Shown: positions 1 to 8,939, counted from the stretch's first letter. The stretch is DNA of 64,000 bases from Candidatus Saccharibacteria bacterium RIFCSPHIGHO2_12_FULL_44_22 (GCA_001790515.1 MGCS01000013.1:62001-126000); one strand, 5' to 3'. A program made the numbers and translations. The notes: generated by a model not told the origin, from the letters alone.

Positions 1-515
1 GGCGCAAATACTTCAAGTGATTCGCGTGCAATTTTGGTTTGTTTTTCGGCTGGCATATGCTGCAAAGTCGATAGATTATGTAGTCGATCGGCGAGCTTGA
101 TGATAATAACTCGGACGTCTTGACCAACGGCAATCAAAAGCTTTGAAAGATTATCTTTTGTTTGTGGCAGATAACTTGAAAGGTCGCGCATGCCGGCGCG
201 TGCCTGCGACACCTTCGTCACACCGTCGACAAGAAACGCAACGTCGCGACCAAATAAATTCTCAATCTCGGACAGGGTTGCATCGGTATCTTCGACCGTG
301 TCGTGCAGGATTCCAGCAAGGACGGTATCGATGTCCATACCCCATTCGATAAGTGTATATGTCACGTGGAGCGGGTGGATGATGTAGGGCTCGCCGCTCC
401 TTCGTCTTTGTCCTTGGTGAGCTTTGCGTGCATATTCGATTGCATGGTCAAGTTCGAGAAGCTGGTCTTCATCGTAAAAGTGAGCCGCTAGTTCCATGAC
501 ATCACGCTTTTTCAT
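1..515 (-). CDS. Rel/SpoT-family (p)ppGpp hydrolase/synthetase, N-terminal part
   Basis: The gene starts at 515 and runs off the left edge; 171 codons are visible. The visible part is the HD hydrolase domain of RelA/SpoT homologues, which degrade the alarmone (p)ppGpp in the cytoplasm. Expected metal and substrate residues are present: His47 (in IIHPLH), His71-Asp72 with Glu75 (HDTVEDT) and Asp143-Arg144 (LADRLHN). The hydrolase half therefore looks intact; whether a synthetase domain and TGS/ACT domains follow cannot be seen. A -10 box (TATACT, minus strand) ends 8 nt before the ATG and no SD is present, so a leaderless start is likely. It is divergent from gapdh. Confidence 0.9.
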   Translation of the reverse strand, partial: MKKRDVMELAAHFYDEDQLLELDHAIEYARKAHQGQRRRSGEPYIIHPLHVTYTLIEWGMDIDTVLAGILHDTVEDTDATLSEIENLFGRDVAFLVDGVTKVSQARAGMRDLSSYLPQTKDNLSKLLIAVGQDVRVIIIKLADRLHNLSTLQHMPAEKQTKIARESLEVFA

Positions 516-523
516 GTACCACT

Positions 524-529
524 AGTATA
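524..529 (-). promoter_or_regulatory. -10 box of the Rel/SpoT gene
   Basis: TATACT on the minus strand, separated from the ATG by 8 nt. The predicted transcription start falls on or next to the start codon. Confidence 0.6.
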
Positions 530-571
530 GCGGAGTGCATCTAAATTAAAAACAACGACTATCGAATATAT

Positions 572-601
572 TTGCACATCACGATGTGGCTGATATACAA
601 T
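572..601 (+). promoter_or_regulatory. Promoter of gapdh
   Basis: TTGCAC (572-577), an 18-nt spacer and TACAAT (596-601); an overlapping TGA-TATACA extended -10 is also possible. This leaves a leader of roughly 40 nt, unlike most promoters in this window. Confidence 0.5.
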
Positions 602-648
602 AGACAACGAAAGAACTAATGCTTATACAGAAGGGGCATTTACAGACT

Positions 649-1662
649 ATGAGCCAGACAACATTGGGTATAAACGGATTTGGACGAATCGGACGCAATG
701 CGTTTAAAATTGCATTTGAGCGTGGTGATATTGAAATTGTCGCGATCAACGATTTGACAGACACGAAAACACTAGCGTATCTACTAAAAAACGATAGCAA
801 CTATGGTACGTATCATCATACGGTGACATACGACGATACAAATATCATTGTTGACGGCAAGCCGATCAAGGTATTGGCTGAACGTGATCCTGCAGCATTG
901 CCTTGGGGTGAGCTTGGTGTTGAATTGGTTATTGAATCGACGGGATTCTTTACTGCCAAAGAAGACGCCGAAAAGCATATCACTGCTGGTGCTAAGCGTG
1001 TTGTCATTAGTGGTCCGACAAAGAGCGAAGGCGTTGATACGATTGTATTGGGTGCAAACGAGGACAAGATCGAGAGCGCGAGTCATGTTGTCAGTAATGC
1101 CAGCTGTACGACAAATAGCTTGGGTGCGGTCATGGCAATCCTTGATGCAGAATTTGGCGTTGAAAAATCAATGTTGACGACGGTCCATAGCTACACTGCC
1201 AGCCAGGCAATCCAAGATGCGCCAAAGAAAGATCTTCGCGAAGGTCGCAATGGCGCTGAAAACATTGTCCCGACAACAACTGGCGCGGCAATAGCCGTCA
1301 CTAAAACATTGCCTCAGCTAGAAGGCAAATTTGACGGACTCTCTATCCGTGTCCCAACTCCAGTTGTGTCTATTAGTGATGTGACGGCACTGTTGTCACG
1401 CGATGTGACGGTCGAAGAGATCAACGATGTATTCAAAAAAGCAGCCAGCGAACCGTTCTATCAAGGAATTCTAGCCGTTAGTGAAGAGCCGCTCGTATCA
1501 CGTGATTATATTGGCAACAGCAATTCAGGAACGGTCGATCTGTTACTGACAAAGGTTGTTGGTGGAAACTTGATTAAAATTTGCGTATGGTACGACAACG
1601 AATGGGGGTATAGCAACCGACTTGTCGAACTTGTTGCCGACATTGGCAAGACACTTCGTTAA
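649..1662 (+). CDS. gap: Glyceraldehyde-3-phosphate dehydrogenase
   Basis: Oxidises glyceraldehyde-3-phosphate to 1,3-bisphosphoglycerate with NAD(P)+ in glycolysis. The N-terminal Rossmann motif NGFGRIGR, the catalytic Cys153 in SNASCTTN and His180 in TVHSYTASQ are present, as is the C-terminal WYDNEWGYSNR signature. At 337 residues it has the usual length. I chose ATG 649 rather than the in-frame ATG at 619 because MSQTTLGINGFG matches normal GAPDH N-termini and AAGGGG at 631-636 could serve as SD, though its 12-nt spacing is long. It is monocistronic with its own terminator, and the pentose-phosphate operon follows. Confidence 0.96.
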   Translation: MSQTTLGINGFGRIGRNAFKIAFERGDIEIVAINDLTDTKTLAYLLKNDSNYGTYHHTVTYDDTNIIVDGKPIKVLAERDPAALPWGELGVELVIESTGFFTAKEDAEKHITAGAKRVVISGPTKSEGVDTIVLGANEDKIESASHVVSNASCTTNSLGAVMAILDAEFGVEKSMLTTVHSYTASQAIQDAPKKDLREGRNGAENIVPTTTGAAIAVTKTLPQLEGKFDGLSIRVPTPVVSISDVTALLSRDVTVEEINDVFKKAASEPFYQGILAVSEEPLVSRDYIGNSNSGTVDLLLTKVVGGNLIKICVWYDNEWGYSNRLVELVADIGKTLR

Positions 1663-1665
1663 TTC

Positions 1666-1703
1666 AAAACAAAAGAGTCCGCGTAGGACTCTTTTGTTTT
1701 ATG
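1666..1703 (+). terminator. Rho-independent terminator after gap
   Basis: Perfect 15-bp inverted repeat: AAAACAAAAGAGTCC (1666-1680), loop GCGTA, GGACTCTTTTGTTTT (1686-1700). The T-rich arm serves as the tail. It ends 11 nt before the rpiB -10 box. Confidence 0.85.
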
Positions 1704-1714
1704 GATAAAACGCT

Positions 1715-1720
1715 TATACT
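1715..1720 (+). promoter_or_regulatory. -10 box of the rpiB operon
   Basis: TATACT ends 6 nt before the rpiB ATG, with no SD. The mRNA is probably leaderless. Confidence 0.65.
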
Positions 1721-1726
1721 AAAATC

Positions 1727-2179
1727 ATGAAGATTTATCTGGGCTCTGATCATAATGGCTTTCATTTGAAAGAAAAAGTCTTCGCCTACCTCGCGAAGCG
1801 CAAATACGACGTTGAAGATGTTGGTGGACATGAACTTGATCCAGATGACGATTTTCCTGAATTTGCCCAGGCGGCAGCAATTCAAATCATCGGTGACGAC
1901 AGCAAAGATCCTCGTGCTATTCTGATTTGCGGCGGTGGCCAAGGGATGGCGATGGCAGCTAATCGATTTCGAGGTATTCGTGCAAGTGTTATTTGGGATG
2001 CGGAGGAAGCGCGTATGACACGCAACGATAATGACAGCAATGTACTGTGTTTACCGTCACGTATTCTCGATGACGAAGACGTTGTTTGGCAGGATATTGT
2101 CGATACATGGCTACATACGCCATTTGCCGACGCTGCTCGCTATAAACGTCGCAATACGCAGATTGACGAGCTTGCCTAA
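1727..2179 (+). CDS. rpiB: Ribose-5-phosphate isomerase B
   Basis: Interconverts ribose-5-P and ribulose-5-P (RpiB/LacAB family). The N-terminus has GSDHNG (Asp8-His9), close to the family's SDHAG. The catalytic Cys68 lies in CGGGQG, with the MAANR stretch just after, and NDNDSNVLCLPSR matches the usual NDANVL block. Length is 150 residues, typical. First gene of a tightly packed operon with rpe, split transketolase, a PfkB kinase and aldolase; its stop overlaps the rpe ATG (TAATG). Confidence 0.93.
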   Translation: MKIYLGSDHNGFHLKEKVFAYLAKRKYDVEDVGGHELDPDDDFPEFAQAAAIQIIGDDSKDPRAILICGGGQGMAMAANRFRGIRASVIWDAEEARMTRNDNDSNVLCLPSRILDDEDVVWQDIVDTWLHTPFADAARYKRRNTQIDELA

Positions 2180-2823
2180 TGCCGGTAGTTGCACCATGCG
2201 TCACGGTCAGTGACCCAGAAGAATATAAGGCGTCACTTGAGCGTATTCATCTGTTTGCGCAACGTATTCATGTTGACATTAGTGACAATACATTTGCACC
2301 AACAACATTACTTCCGCCGAACCAGATTTGGTGGCCACAGGAGTGGCAGGTTGATATCCATGCAATGGTTGCCAAACCTTCACAGTACCTACCAACGCTT
2401 ATCGCACTAAAACCACACATGATTGTATTTCACGCAGAGGCCGAAGAGGATTTGCTACCAATGATACAGCAGGTGAAACAATACGGCATCAAGGTAGGCG
2501 TGGCGCTTCTGAAGCCAACTGTACCATCTGATATTGCTACGCTACTTGAAGCAGCTGATCATGCCATGATATTTAGCGGCGAACTAGGAACATATGGCGG
2601 AAGTGCTAGTCTGATGCAGCTTGAAAAGGTTCGACTTATAAAAGCAATCAATGCAGGGCTCGAGATCGGCTGGGACGGTGGTGGGTCTGTTGAAAATGCA
2701 TTTAGCCTCGCACAAGGTGGTGTCGATGTACTGAATGTCGGAGGAGCGATCCAAAAAGCAGCCGATCCACAGGCGGCGTATACTGCAATTGTCAATGAGA
2801 TTAATAAACAAGGAGTGATTTAA
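2179..2823 (+). CDS. rpe: Ribulose-phosphate 3-epimerase, divergent
   Basis: Predicted TIM-barrel epimerase converting ribulose-5-P to xylulose-5-P. The four family metal ligands can be placed: His31 and Asp33 (HVDIS), His61 (DIHAMV) and Asp166 (WDGGGS). However, the phosphate-gripping loop normally written as VNPGFGGQ is replaced by SGELGTYGGSAS, and the N-terminal SILSADF block is weak. Either the loop has diverged while keeping glycines or the substrate differs. Its position between rpiB and transketolase strongly supports the epimerase role. It starts in the overlap TAATG with rpiB. Confidence 0.82.
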   Translation: MPVVAPCVTVSDPEEYKASLERIHLFAQRIHVDISDNTFAPTTLLPPNQIWWPQEWQVDIHAMVAKPSQYLPTLIALKPHMIVFHAEAEEDLLPMIQQVKQYGIKVGVALLKPTVPSDIATLLEAADHAMIFSGELGTYGGSASLMQLEKVRLIKAINAGLEIGWDGGGSVENAFSLAQGGVDVLNVGGAIQKAADPQAAYTAIVNEINKQGVI

Positions 2824-2824
2824 C

Positions 2825-3688
2825 ATGCAGGGTGGGCAATTAACAACGAAGCAACTCGACGCAAAAGCGTCATTACTTCGACAAGACATCATAGCCATGC
2901 TCGAAAAAGCTGGCAGCGGACACAGTGCCGGGCCGCTAGGACTTGCGGACATATTCGCGGCATTATATTTCCATATATTGAACATACGACCTGCGGAACC
3001 AGAGTGGCCTGATCGCGATGTATTTTTCCTTAGCAATGGTCACTGTGTACCCGTGCAATATGTCGCAATGGCAGAAGCAGGGTTTTTTGACAAGTCAGAG
3101 CTTGCGACGCTGCGTCAATTAGGAAGTCGTCTACAAGGACACCCTGAGCGAACGAAGTTACCTGGTCTAGAAAATACGAGCGGGCCACTAGGGAGTGGAC
3201 TTAGCCAGGCTGCCGGGTATGCATATACGTTGCAGTATATTGACGGCGCTCCTCATCGGTTTGTGTACACGGTTATGGGTGACGGCGAATTGAACGAGGG
3301 TAACATTTGGGAAGCAGCAATGTTTGCTGGTAAGTATAAATTGTCACAACTGACTGCCTTTGTCGATCGCAACAACATTCAAATTGATGGTACGACAGAA
3401 GATGTTATGCCACTAGAAGATCTGCGTGGTAAATGGGAGTCATTTGGTTGGCATGTCCAAGAAATCGATGGACATAATATCGAAAGTATCATTGATGCCG
3501 CCAGTATGGCACGGGCGATTACGAACAAGCCAAGTGTCATTATTGCTCATACAATTCCAGGTAAAGGTGTTGACTTTATGGAGTACGATTATCACTGGCA
3601 TGGTATGGCACCGAATAGTGAACAGGCAAAAGAAGCGCTTCGAAAACTTCGGACGCTTGATGGCAAAATTGAAGGAGCACACGAATGA
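2825..3688 (+). CDS. Transketolase, N-terminal (TPP-binding) subunit
   Basis: 287-residue N-terminal half of a split transketolase, which moves two-carbon units between sugar phosphates with thiamine pyrophosphate. The TPP/Mg motif starts at residue 152 (GDGELNEG) and runs to the Asp-Arg-Asn at 181-183. GHSAGPLG at 32-39 and the HPE/GPLGSGLS blocks are also present. The start follows the rpe stop by one base, and the last four bases overlap the C-terminal subunit gene (ATGA), suggesting coupled translation. Split transketolases are common in archaea and some bacteria. Confidence 0.95.
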   Translation: MQGGQLTTKQLDAKASLLRQDIIAMLEKAGSGHSAGPLGLADIFAALYFHILNIRPAEPEWPDRDVFFLSNGHCVPVQYVAMAEAGFFDKSELATLRQLGSRLQGHPERTKLPGLENTSGPLGSGLSQAAGYAYTLQYIDGAPHRFVYTVMGDGELNEGNIWEAAMFAGKYKLSQLTAFVDRNNIQIDGTTEDVMPLEDLRGKWESFGWHVQEIDGHNIESIIDAASMARAITNKPSVIIAHTIPGKGVDFMEYDYHWHGMAPNSEQAKEALRKLRTLDGKIEGAHE

Positions 3689-4683
3689 GTCATTTTCCTA
3701 TGCAATCTAATATCTATGACGACGATGTCGCCAAGGAGCCGACTCGGGCTGGATTCGGCCGTGGGCTCAAGGCCGCTGGCGAAGCAAACGAACAAATAGT
3801 TGCATTGTGTGCTGACCTGACAGAGAGCACACAAATGCATTTATTCCGCGATGCATTTCCAAAACGTTTCGTCGAAATAGGCGTTGCCGAGCAAAACCTC
3901 GTTACTGTCGCAAGTGGTATGGCGCGGGCAGGCAAGATACCGTTTACGAGTAGCTATGCGGCATTTAGTCCAGGTCGAAACTGGGAACAGATTCGTACGA
4001 CTATAGCACTGAATGATCAACCGGTGAAAATCGTCGGATCACACGCTGGAGTAAGCGTTGGCCCCGATGGTGCGACACATCAGATGCTCGAAGATATTGC
4101 GCTGATGCGAGTACTGTCGAATATGGTTGTTGTCGCGCCTGGCGATAGTATCGAGGCCGAAAAAGCGACAAAAGCCATCGCTGAAAACGGTAAACCCAGT
4201 TACATACGATTGGCGCGTGAGAAAACGGCAATATTTAGCACTGACGAATCACCGTTTGAGATCGGCAAAGCCTACGTGCTTCGTGAAGGTGCTGACGTAA
4301 GCCTACTTGGAACGGGCACAATGACACACCAACTGCTGCTTGCCGCACATGAATTAGAAAAACATGGTATCTATGCCGAGGTAGTACACGTACCGACGAT
4401 AAAACCACTCGACGATGAGACGATTCTTGCGAGTGCAAGAAAGACGGGTCGAGTCGTTACAGCGGAAGAGGCGCAGATCAAAGGCGGATTTGGTGGGGCG
4501 GTCGCAGAATTACTTTCAGAACAGTTGCCGACGCCATTGAAGCGGATCGGCATGCAGGATCGCTTTGGCGAAAGCGGCAAGCCAGATGAATTATTAGATC
4601 ATTTTGGATTGACTGGAGTAAAGATGGCGCACACGATACAACAGTTTATTCACACGACAGCACAATATCACAGGGAGTATTAA
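3685..4683 (+). CDS. Transketolase, C-terminal (pyrimidine-binding) subunit
   Basis: 332-residue partner of the preceding gene, containing the pyrimidine-binding domain and C-terminal transketolase domain. Glu69 in VEIGVAEQNLV is the residue that activates the TPP aminopyrimidine. SYAAFSPGRNWEQIR and GVSVGPDGATHQ are standard subunit-B blocks. The ATG overlaps the stop of the N-subunit gene by 4 nt. Active enzyme would need both subunits. Confidence 0.95.
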   Translation: MSHFPMQSNIYDDDVAKEPTRAGFGRGLKAAGEANEQIVALCADLTESTQMHLFRDAFPKRFVEIGVAEQNLVTVASGMARAGKIPFTSSYAAFSPGRNWEQIRTTIALNDQPVKIVGSHAGVSVGPDGATHQMLEDIALMRVLSNMVVVAPGDSIEAEKATKAIAENGKPSYIRLAREKTAIFSTDESPFEIGKAYVLREGADVSLLGTGTMTHQLLLAAHELEKHGIYAEVVHVPTIKPLDDETILASARKTGRVVTAEEAQIKGGFGGAVAELLSEQLPTPLKRIGMQDRFGESGKPDELLDHFGLTGVKMAHTIQQFIHTTAQYHREY

Positions 4684-4684
4684 C

Positions 4685-5683
4685 ATGACAAAAATTGACG
4701 TATTAAATATTGGCGATATCGTCACCGATGCTTTCATCAAACTAAAAGATGAATATGGACGCGTCGAAGAGGCGGCCGACGGTAAACGTCTCAGTCTTCC
4801 GTTTAGCACGAAAATACCATTCGATCATGCAGAAGTGCTTGACGCAGTTGGTAATAGCGCAAACACCGCGGTGAACTTTGCAAAATTAGGCTTAAAAAGT
4901 AGTTTTGTAACAAACGTCGGTGATGATCAAGCGGGTCGCGACATGGTGGTTGCGCTGACGAAAAACGGCGTCGATACACGGTTTGTCAAAGCAAATGCTG
5001 GCAAAAACAGTAATTATCACTATGTATTGTGGTATGGTGACGAACGAACGATTTTGATCAAACACGAACAATACGATTATCACTGGCCAACGTTCCGGCC
5101 AGATGAATTGCCTGAATGGGTGTATTTTAGCTCTATTTCCGAGGGTGCGCTGGAATACCACGATGCTGTAGCTGACTGGCTAGAAGCCCATCCGACGATC
5201 AAAATGGCATTTCAACCTGGTACATTCCAGCTGCTTGCCGGTAAAGAGCGTCTGGCACGGATCTATCAGCGGACTCAAGTATTAGCGGTGAATTTTGAAG
5301 AAGCGCAGCAAATCTTGGATAATCGGACTCGAGATATTCATGAGTTATTTAATGGTCTTCATGCACTTGGTCCAAATACAGTGGTTATCACCGATGGCCC
5401 AGCGGGAAGCTATGCATCTGATGGCGAAAACCGTTTCAAGATGCCAATCTATCCAGACCCAGCGCCACCAGTAGAGCGAACAGGGTGCGGTGATGCCTAC
5501 ACGAGCACTTTTGTAGCGGCGCTCATCAAAGGATATCCACTTGAAGGTGCGTTACAATGGGCGCCTATAACACCGACAAATGTAGTTCAGCATGTGGGCG
5601 CGCAAGCGGGACTACTTGACGAAGAAACACTAAAAGAATGGCTAGCCAAAGCACCCGACTGGTATAAGGCTGAGAGGATTTAA
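4685..5683 (+). CDS. PfkB-family carbohydrate kinase (1)
   Basis: Ribokinase/PfkB fold sugar kinase that phosphorylates a sugar or sugar phosphate with ATP. The C-terminal signature is ERTGCGDAYTSTFVAALIKG, with the catalytic base Asp270. The usual GAGD is GCGD here. The N-terminal GNSANTAVNFAKLG block is the substrate-binding region. It lies one base after transketolase C and 5 bases before aldolase, so a fructose-6-P or tagatose-6-P kinase role that would feed aldolase is the natural guess, but substrate specificity cannot be read from the sequence. A second PfkB gene lies just downstream. Confidence 0.88.
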   Translation: MTKIDVLNIGDIVTDAFIKLKDEYGRVEEAADGKRLSLPFSTKIPFDHAEVLDAVGNSANTAVNFAKLGLKSSFVTNVGDDQAGRDMVVALTKNGVDTRFVKANAGKNSNYHYVLWYGDERTILIKHEQYDYHWPTFRPDELPEWVYFSSISEGALEYHDAVADWLEAHPTIKMAFQPGTFQLLAGKERLARIYQRTQVLAVNFEEAQQILDNRTRDIHELFNGLHALGPNTVVITDGPAGSYASDGENRFKMPIYPDPAPPVERTGCGDAYTSTFVAALIKGYPLEGALQWAPITPTNVVQHVGAQAGLLDEETLKEWLAKAPDWYKAERI

Positions 5684-5688
5684 TCATT

Positions 5689-6600
5689 ATGAGTTTAAGT
5701 ATTAGTCAAATTCGTGCAAACACGTTGCGAGCACGTCATTTATATCAACGCACACGCCGCCAAGGCTTTGCCGTGGGTGCATTTAATATCGACAACCAAG
5801 AGACGCTGATCGCTGTCGTCCAAGCCGCACAAAAATTAAATTCGCCAGTTCTTGTCGAAGTAAGTGATGGCGAAGTAAAAGCCATGGGACTTGAGAACAT
5901 TCGAGACCTGGTTGACAACTACAAAGAAGAATATGGCGTTGAGATGTATATTAATCTCGATCATAGCCCGACAGTTGATGATTGCAAACGCGCTATTGAT
6001 GCTGGTTACGAGTATATCCACATCGATATCTCGCAGGCAAATCACGATGCATCAACCGAAGAGATTATTGAAAAGACGAAAGAAGTTGTTGAATATGCTA
6101 AATTTACTGGTGCGCTTGTCGAAAGTGAGCCGCATTATTTCGGCGGATCATCAAATGTCCATACCGAAGGAATTGACTTCGAAGAAATTAAAAAGACATT
6201 CAGTACTCCAGAGAGTATCAAATCATTTGTCGACGCGACAGGTATTGATACATTCGCAGCAGCAATCGGAAACTTACATGGAAAGTATCCAGTACCAAAA
6301 GTGCTTGACCTGGAACTGCTTCAGAAACTTCGTGACGCGTCGGATGTTCAAATTAGCCTGCACGGCGGCAGCGGTACGCCGCTTCACTACTTTGAAGAGG
6401 CTGCAAAGATCGGTGTAAGCAAGATTAACATCAACAGCGATATGCGTTACGTGTTTCGCAAAACGCTCGAAAAAGTCTTGGCCGAAAACCCAAATGAATA
6501 TGCAGTCGTAAAGTTAATGCCGACGGTGTACGGTGAAGTGCAAAAAGTAGTTGAAGAAAAGATTCAGGCATTTGGTAGTGCGGGTAAAGCGGTCGTATAA
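5689..6600 (+). CDS. fba: Class II fructose-bisphosphate aldolase
   Basis: Zn-dependent aldolase cleaving fructose-1,6-bisphosphate (or tagatose-bisphosphate) to dihydroxyacetone-P and glyceraldehyde-3-P. Asp91-His92 (NLDHS), Glu146 region (VESEPHYFGG), His197 (GNLHGKY) and His225 (SLHGGSGT) supply the catalytic and zinc residues. The final NINSDMR block is the phosphate-binding region. It has 303 residues, typical for the family. AGAGGAT 9 nt upstream is the likely SD. It is the last gene of the rpiB operon. Confidence 0.94.
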   Translation: MSLSISQIRANTLRARHLYQRTRRQGFAVGAFNIDNQETLIAVVQAAQKLNSPVLVEVSDGEVKAMGLENIRDLVDNYKEEYGVEMYINLDHSPTVDDCKRAIDAGYEYIHIDISQANHDASTEEIIEKTKEVVEYAKFTGALVESEPHYFGGSSNVHTEGIDFEEIKKTFSTPESIKSFVDATGIDTFAAAIGNLHGKYPVPKVLDLELLQKLRDASDVQISLHGGSGTPLHYFEEAAKIGVSKININSDMRYVFRKTLEKVLAENPNEYAVVKLMPTVYGEVQKVVEEKIQAFGSAGKAVV

Positions 6601-6648
6601 AATCCGCTATCCATCGAACTGAGATCGATATTTTTGCCATAAGAACTA

Positions 6649-6657
6649 TGGTACAAT
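6649..6657 (+). promoter_or_regulatory. Extended -10 of the second PfkB kinase gene
   Basis: TGG-TACAAT. It overlaps the in-frame ATG at 6656 and ends 7 nt before ATG 6665, which decides the start in favour of 6665. Confidence 0.65.
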
Positions 6658-6664
6658 GGTGTCA

Positions 6665-7639
6665 ATGAGTGGGCGTCATATAAAAATTATCTCTGTTGGT
6701 GCGGCTGTCCAGGATGTCTTTTTGAGTCATAGCCCTCAATTTAAACCTGTCGTAGAAAATCCTCACGAAAGCTTTATGAAGCTAGAACTTGGTGCAAAAT
6801 CTGATGTGAACAACATTACCTTTAGCACGGGTGGTGGTGCCACAAACGCTGCAGTGACGTTTGCGCGCCAGGGATTGCATGCGCAGTTTATGGGGAGTCT
6901 TGGCCACGATCCGGCAGGTCAGGCTGTTCTTGATATGCTTGATCACGAAGGAGTCGACACGTCAAAGGTGACATTCAGTCATAAATATCACACGGGCTAT
7001 TCTGTTTTGCTGCTTGCGCCTAACGGAGAGCGGACTATTTTGACATATCGCGGAGCATCAACACATTATCATGAAGGTGATTTTAACCTTAAAGGGAGCG
7101 ATGCAGACTGGTTATATGTCTCGACAATGAGTGGCAACATGGCAATTCTGCATCAATTATTCTTAGATGCAAAGTCACATGGTTTGAAAATCATGTTCAA
7201 TCCAGGCAAAGGTGAATTGGCGCACCATCAAAAATTAAAGGGCTTGCTACACGATGTTGACGTACTTCTTGTCAACAAAGACGAGGCAGCGCTGATTGTC
7301 GAAGGATCGTCTCTTGAAGAGCTGACGCGACATTTACTAAACTATGTATCAACGGTGATTATCTCTGACGGACCAAATGGCGTAATGGCTAGTGATGGCA
7401 AAACGATTGCTCGTGCGGGTATGTATCAAGACGTCCAGGTGATTGATCGGACTGGCGCCGGTGACGCATTTGGCGCCGGATTTTTAGCGCAATGGTCACA
7501 AGGTGCGTCTTTGGTGGATAGTATTATTTTTGCCAGCGCAAATTCGACATCGGTGGTGAACCATATTGGTGCAAAAACCGGAATATTACCAAAAGGAACG
7601 ATGCTTCACCATATGCCAATTCACGAACAGCCACTATAG
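6665..7639 (+). CDS. PfkB-family carbohydrate kinase (2)
   Basis: Second ribokinase/PfkB-like sugar kinase. The canonical signature DRTGAGDAFGAGFLA carries the catalytic Asp267, and STGGGATNAAVTFARQG is the N-terminal sugar-binding block. I start it at ATG 6665 because the alternative ATG at 6656 lies inside the -10 hexamer, so it would not be transcribed. It has its own promoter and is not part of the aldolase operon. The two kinases are clearly divergent from each other, so they may act on different substrates. Confidence 0.87.
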   Translation: MSGRHIKIISVGAAVQDVFLSHSPQFKPVVENPHESFMKLELGAKSDVNNITFSTGGGATNAAVTFARQGLHAQFMGSLGHDPAGQAVLDMLDHEGVDTSKVTFSHKYHTGYSVLLLAPNGERTILTYRGASTHYHEGDFNLKGSDADWLYVSTMSGNMAILHQLFLDAKSHGLKIMFNPGKGELAHHQKLKGLLHDVDVLLVNKDEAALIVEGSSLEELTRHLLNYVSTVIISDGPNGVMASDGKTIARAGMYQDVQVIDRTGAGDAFGAGFLAQWSQGASLVDSIIFASANSTSVVNHIGAKTGILPKGTMLHHMPIHEQPL

Positions 7640-7663
7640 CAGATTAAAACTAACCATAAGCAT

Positions 7664-7671
7664 GATATAAT
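7664..7671 (+). promoter_or_regulatory. Extended -10 upstream of the 418-aa unknown gene
   Basis: TGA-TATAAT (TATAAT at 7666-7671), ending 11 nt before the ATG at 7683. No SD. Confidence 0.6.
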
Positions 7672-7682
7672 CGAGACAATAT

Positions 7683-8939
7683 ATGGCAAAATTTTTACGG
7701 GATTTACTAGACGCAGAACAACCACTATTTAGTGCAAGTCTTCGCCAACTAGAATCTGCGAGTGGGCAGACTGGTGCGGATGTAAAATTAATTGGGACGA
7801 TTCATGAACTAGCGCATGACCGTATGCGTCAGATGAAACTCGATCCATCCGACACGACAGGCAAGGAACTGTATCAAGCCTTGATGAACCGTGTCTCGCT
7901 TGACAACAAGCGTCTTGCGGCGCTGATTGGCGGTGTCGACGGCGAAGACGTGAAGAGTATGATACCGTTGATGGTCACTGCTGCAAACAAAGTAGACTTT
8001 CCCCGTAAAGTGTTCGTATTGAAACATTCCAAAGCAAAGAGCCTCCTCAAAAAAATGCCACCTAAGAATTTAATGAAAACACTCGGCTATTCGTCACTCA
8101 CTGAACTTTTCAAACACGAAGATTTTGATGAACTCTACACCGCACTCCGGTTTAGCGAGGGGCCTGAGTGGCTGAACGAGTATGATGAGCTATTCAAGAC
8201 CGTGACGGCTGCTGATTACGAAGAGCGAGATATTCGAATTGTTGTTATGGATCATGACAAGTATGTTGATTTAGCAGAACATTTCGTTGCAAAAAAGTTG
8301 CATAATATCACTCATACGAAAGAACTTGGTGTTATTGTCGTTGTTCCTATGAAAGCTGAGCGTATGCGTGGGCTTGCGCTCAAATCACTTCCTCTTATGC
8401 TGCATTATCTGAATGAAATCAAGCTATACTCAACATTTTTCAAAATGAAATCAAAAAAGGCGAATTTTGGAAAGACTATCGTCACAACGTTGATTGCAGA
8501 TCCGGGCAACGCTAGTCAAATAGTTGACAATCATATCCATTGGCGTGTTATTCAGCGCTATTTTGGCAAATTAAAGGACGAATCGCACCCAGAAGCGTTT
8601 GAGCCGCATGTACAACCGGAAGATTTGCACTGGCGGCGCGCGGAAGACTTGCTGTTTCAGATTGACCCTGAGCTTGTGTTCTGGAAAGATCTAGATTATG
8701 TTGCGCTCAACCATGATGGATTCCCGGTGTCATTCAATCTATTTGATATCAGTTTTGCGTATTCAAACACCGAACCATACGAACGACGGTACGCCTATCA
8801 TTTCAGAGAGAGTCTTTGGAACGAGATATTCATTCGTTATATGGGATTTCCAAATTTGCAAAAGCAAGTACTACAGCAGCTGGATAACGATATGATTGCG
8901 CCAGAGAAATTAACATATGCAAAGGGAGGCTATAAATAA
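7683..8939 (+). CDS. Conserved hypothetical protein, 418 aa
   Basis: I do not recognise this family. The protein is soluble-looking, with no signal peptide or membrane segment, rich in charged residues and probably mixed alpha/beta. The middle region (about 195-290) contains hydrophobic strands such as IRIVVMDHD and LGVIVVVPM. The C-terminal third carries many Trp, Tyr and His residues (HIHWRVIQRYF, DLHWRRAEDLLF, YRYAYHF-like). It is followed directly (TAA-ATG) by the LOG/SLOG-like gene whose SD (AAAGGGAGG, 8921-8929) lies in its 3' end, so the two are probably co-expressed and may work together. Confidence 0.8.
   Translation: MAKFLRDLLDAEQPLFSASLRQLESASGQTGADVKLIGTIHELAHDRMRQMKLDPSDTTGKELYQALMNRVSLDNKRLAALIGGVDGEDVKSMIPLMVTAANKVDFPRKVFVLKHSKAKSLLKKMPPKNLMKTLGYSSLTELFKHEDFDELYTALRFSEGPEWLNEYDELFKTVTAADYEERDIRIVVMDHDKYVDLAEHFVAKKLHNITHTKELGVIVVVPMKAERMRGLALKSLPLMLHYLNEIKLYSTFFKMKSKKANFGKTIVTTLIADPGNASQIVDNHIHWRVIQRYFGKLKDESHPEAFEPHVQPEDLHWRRAEDLLFQIDPELVFWKDLDYVALNHDGFPVSFNLFDISFAYSNTEPYERRYAYHFRESLWNEIFIRYMGFPNLQKQVLQQLDNDMIAPEKLTYAKGGYK

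Noticed and set aside
619-648. Longer GAPDH N-terminus from ATG 619
   Set aside because: The extra 10 residues are not conserved in GAPDH; the family N-terminus begins at ATG 649.
6656-6664. ATG 6656 as kinase start
   Set aside because: It lies inside the -10 hexamer, so it would not be in the transcript.
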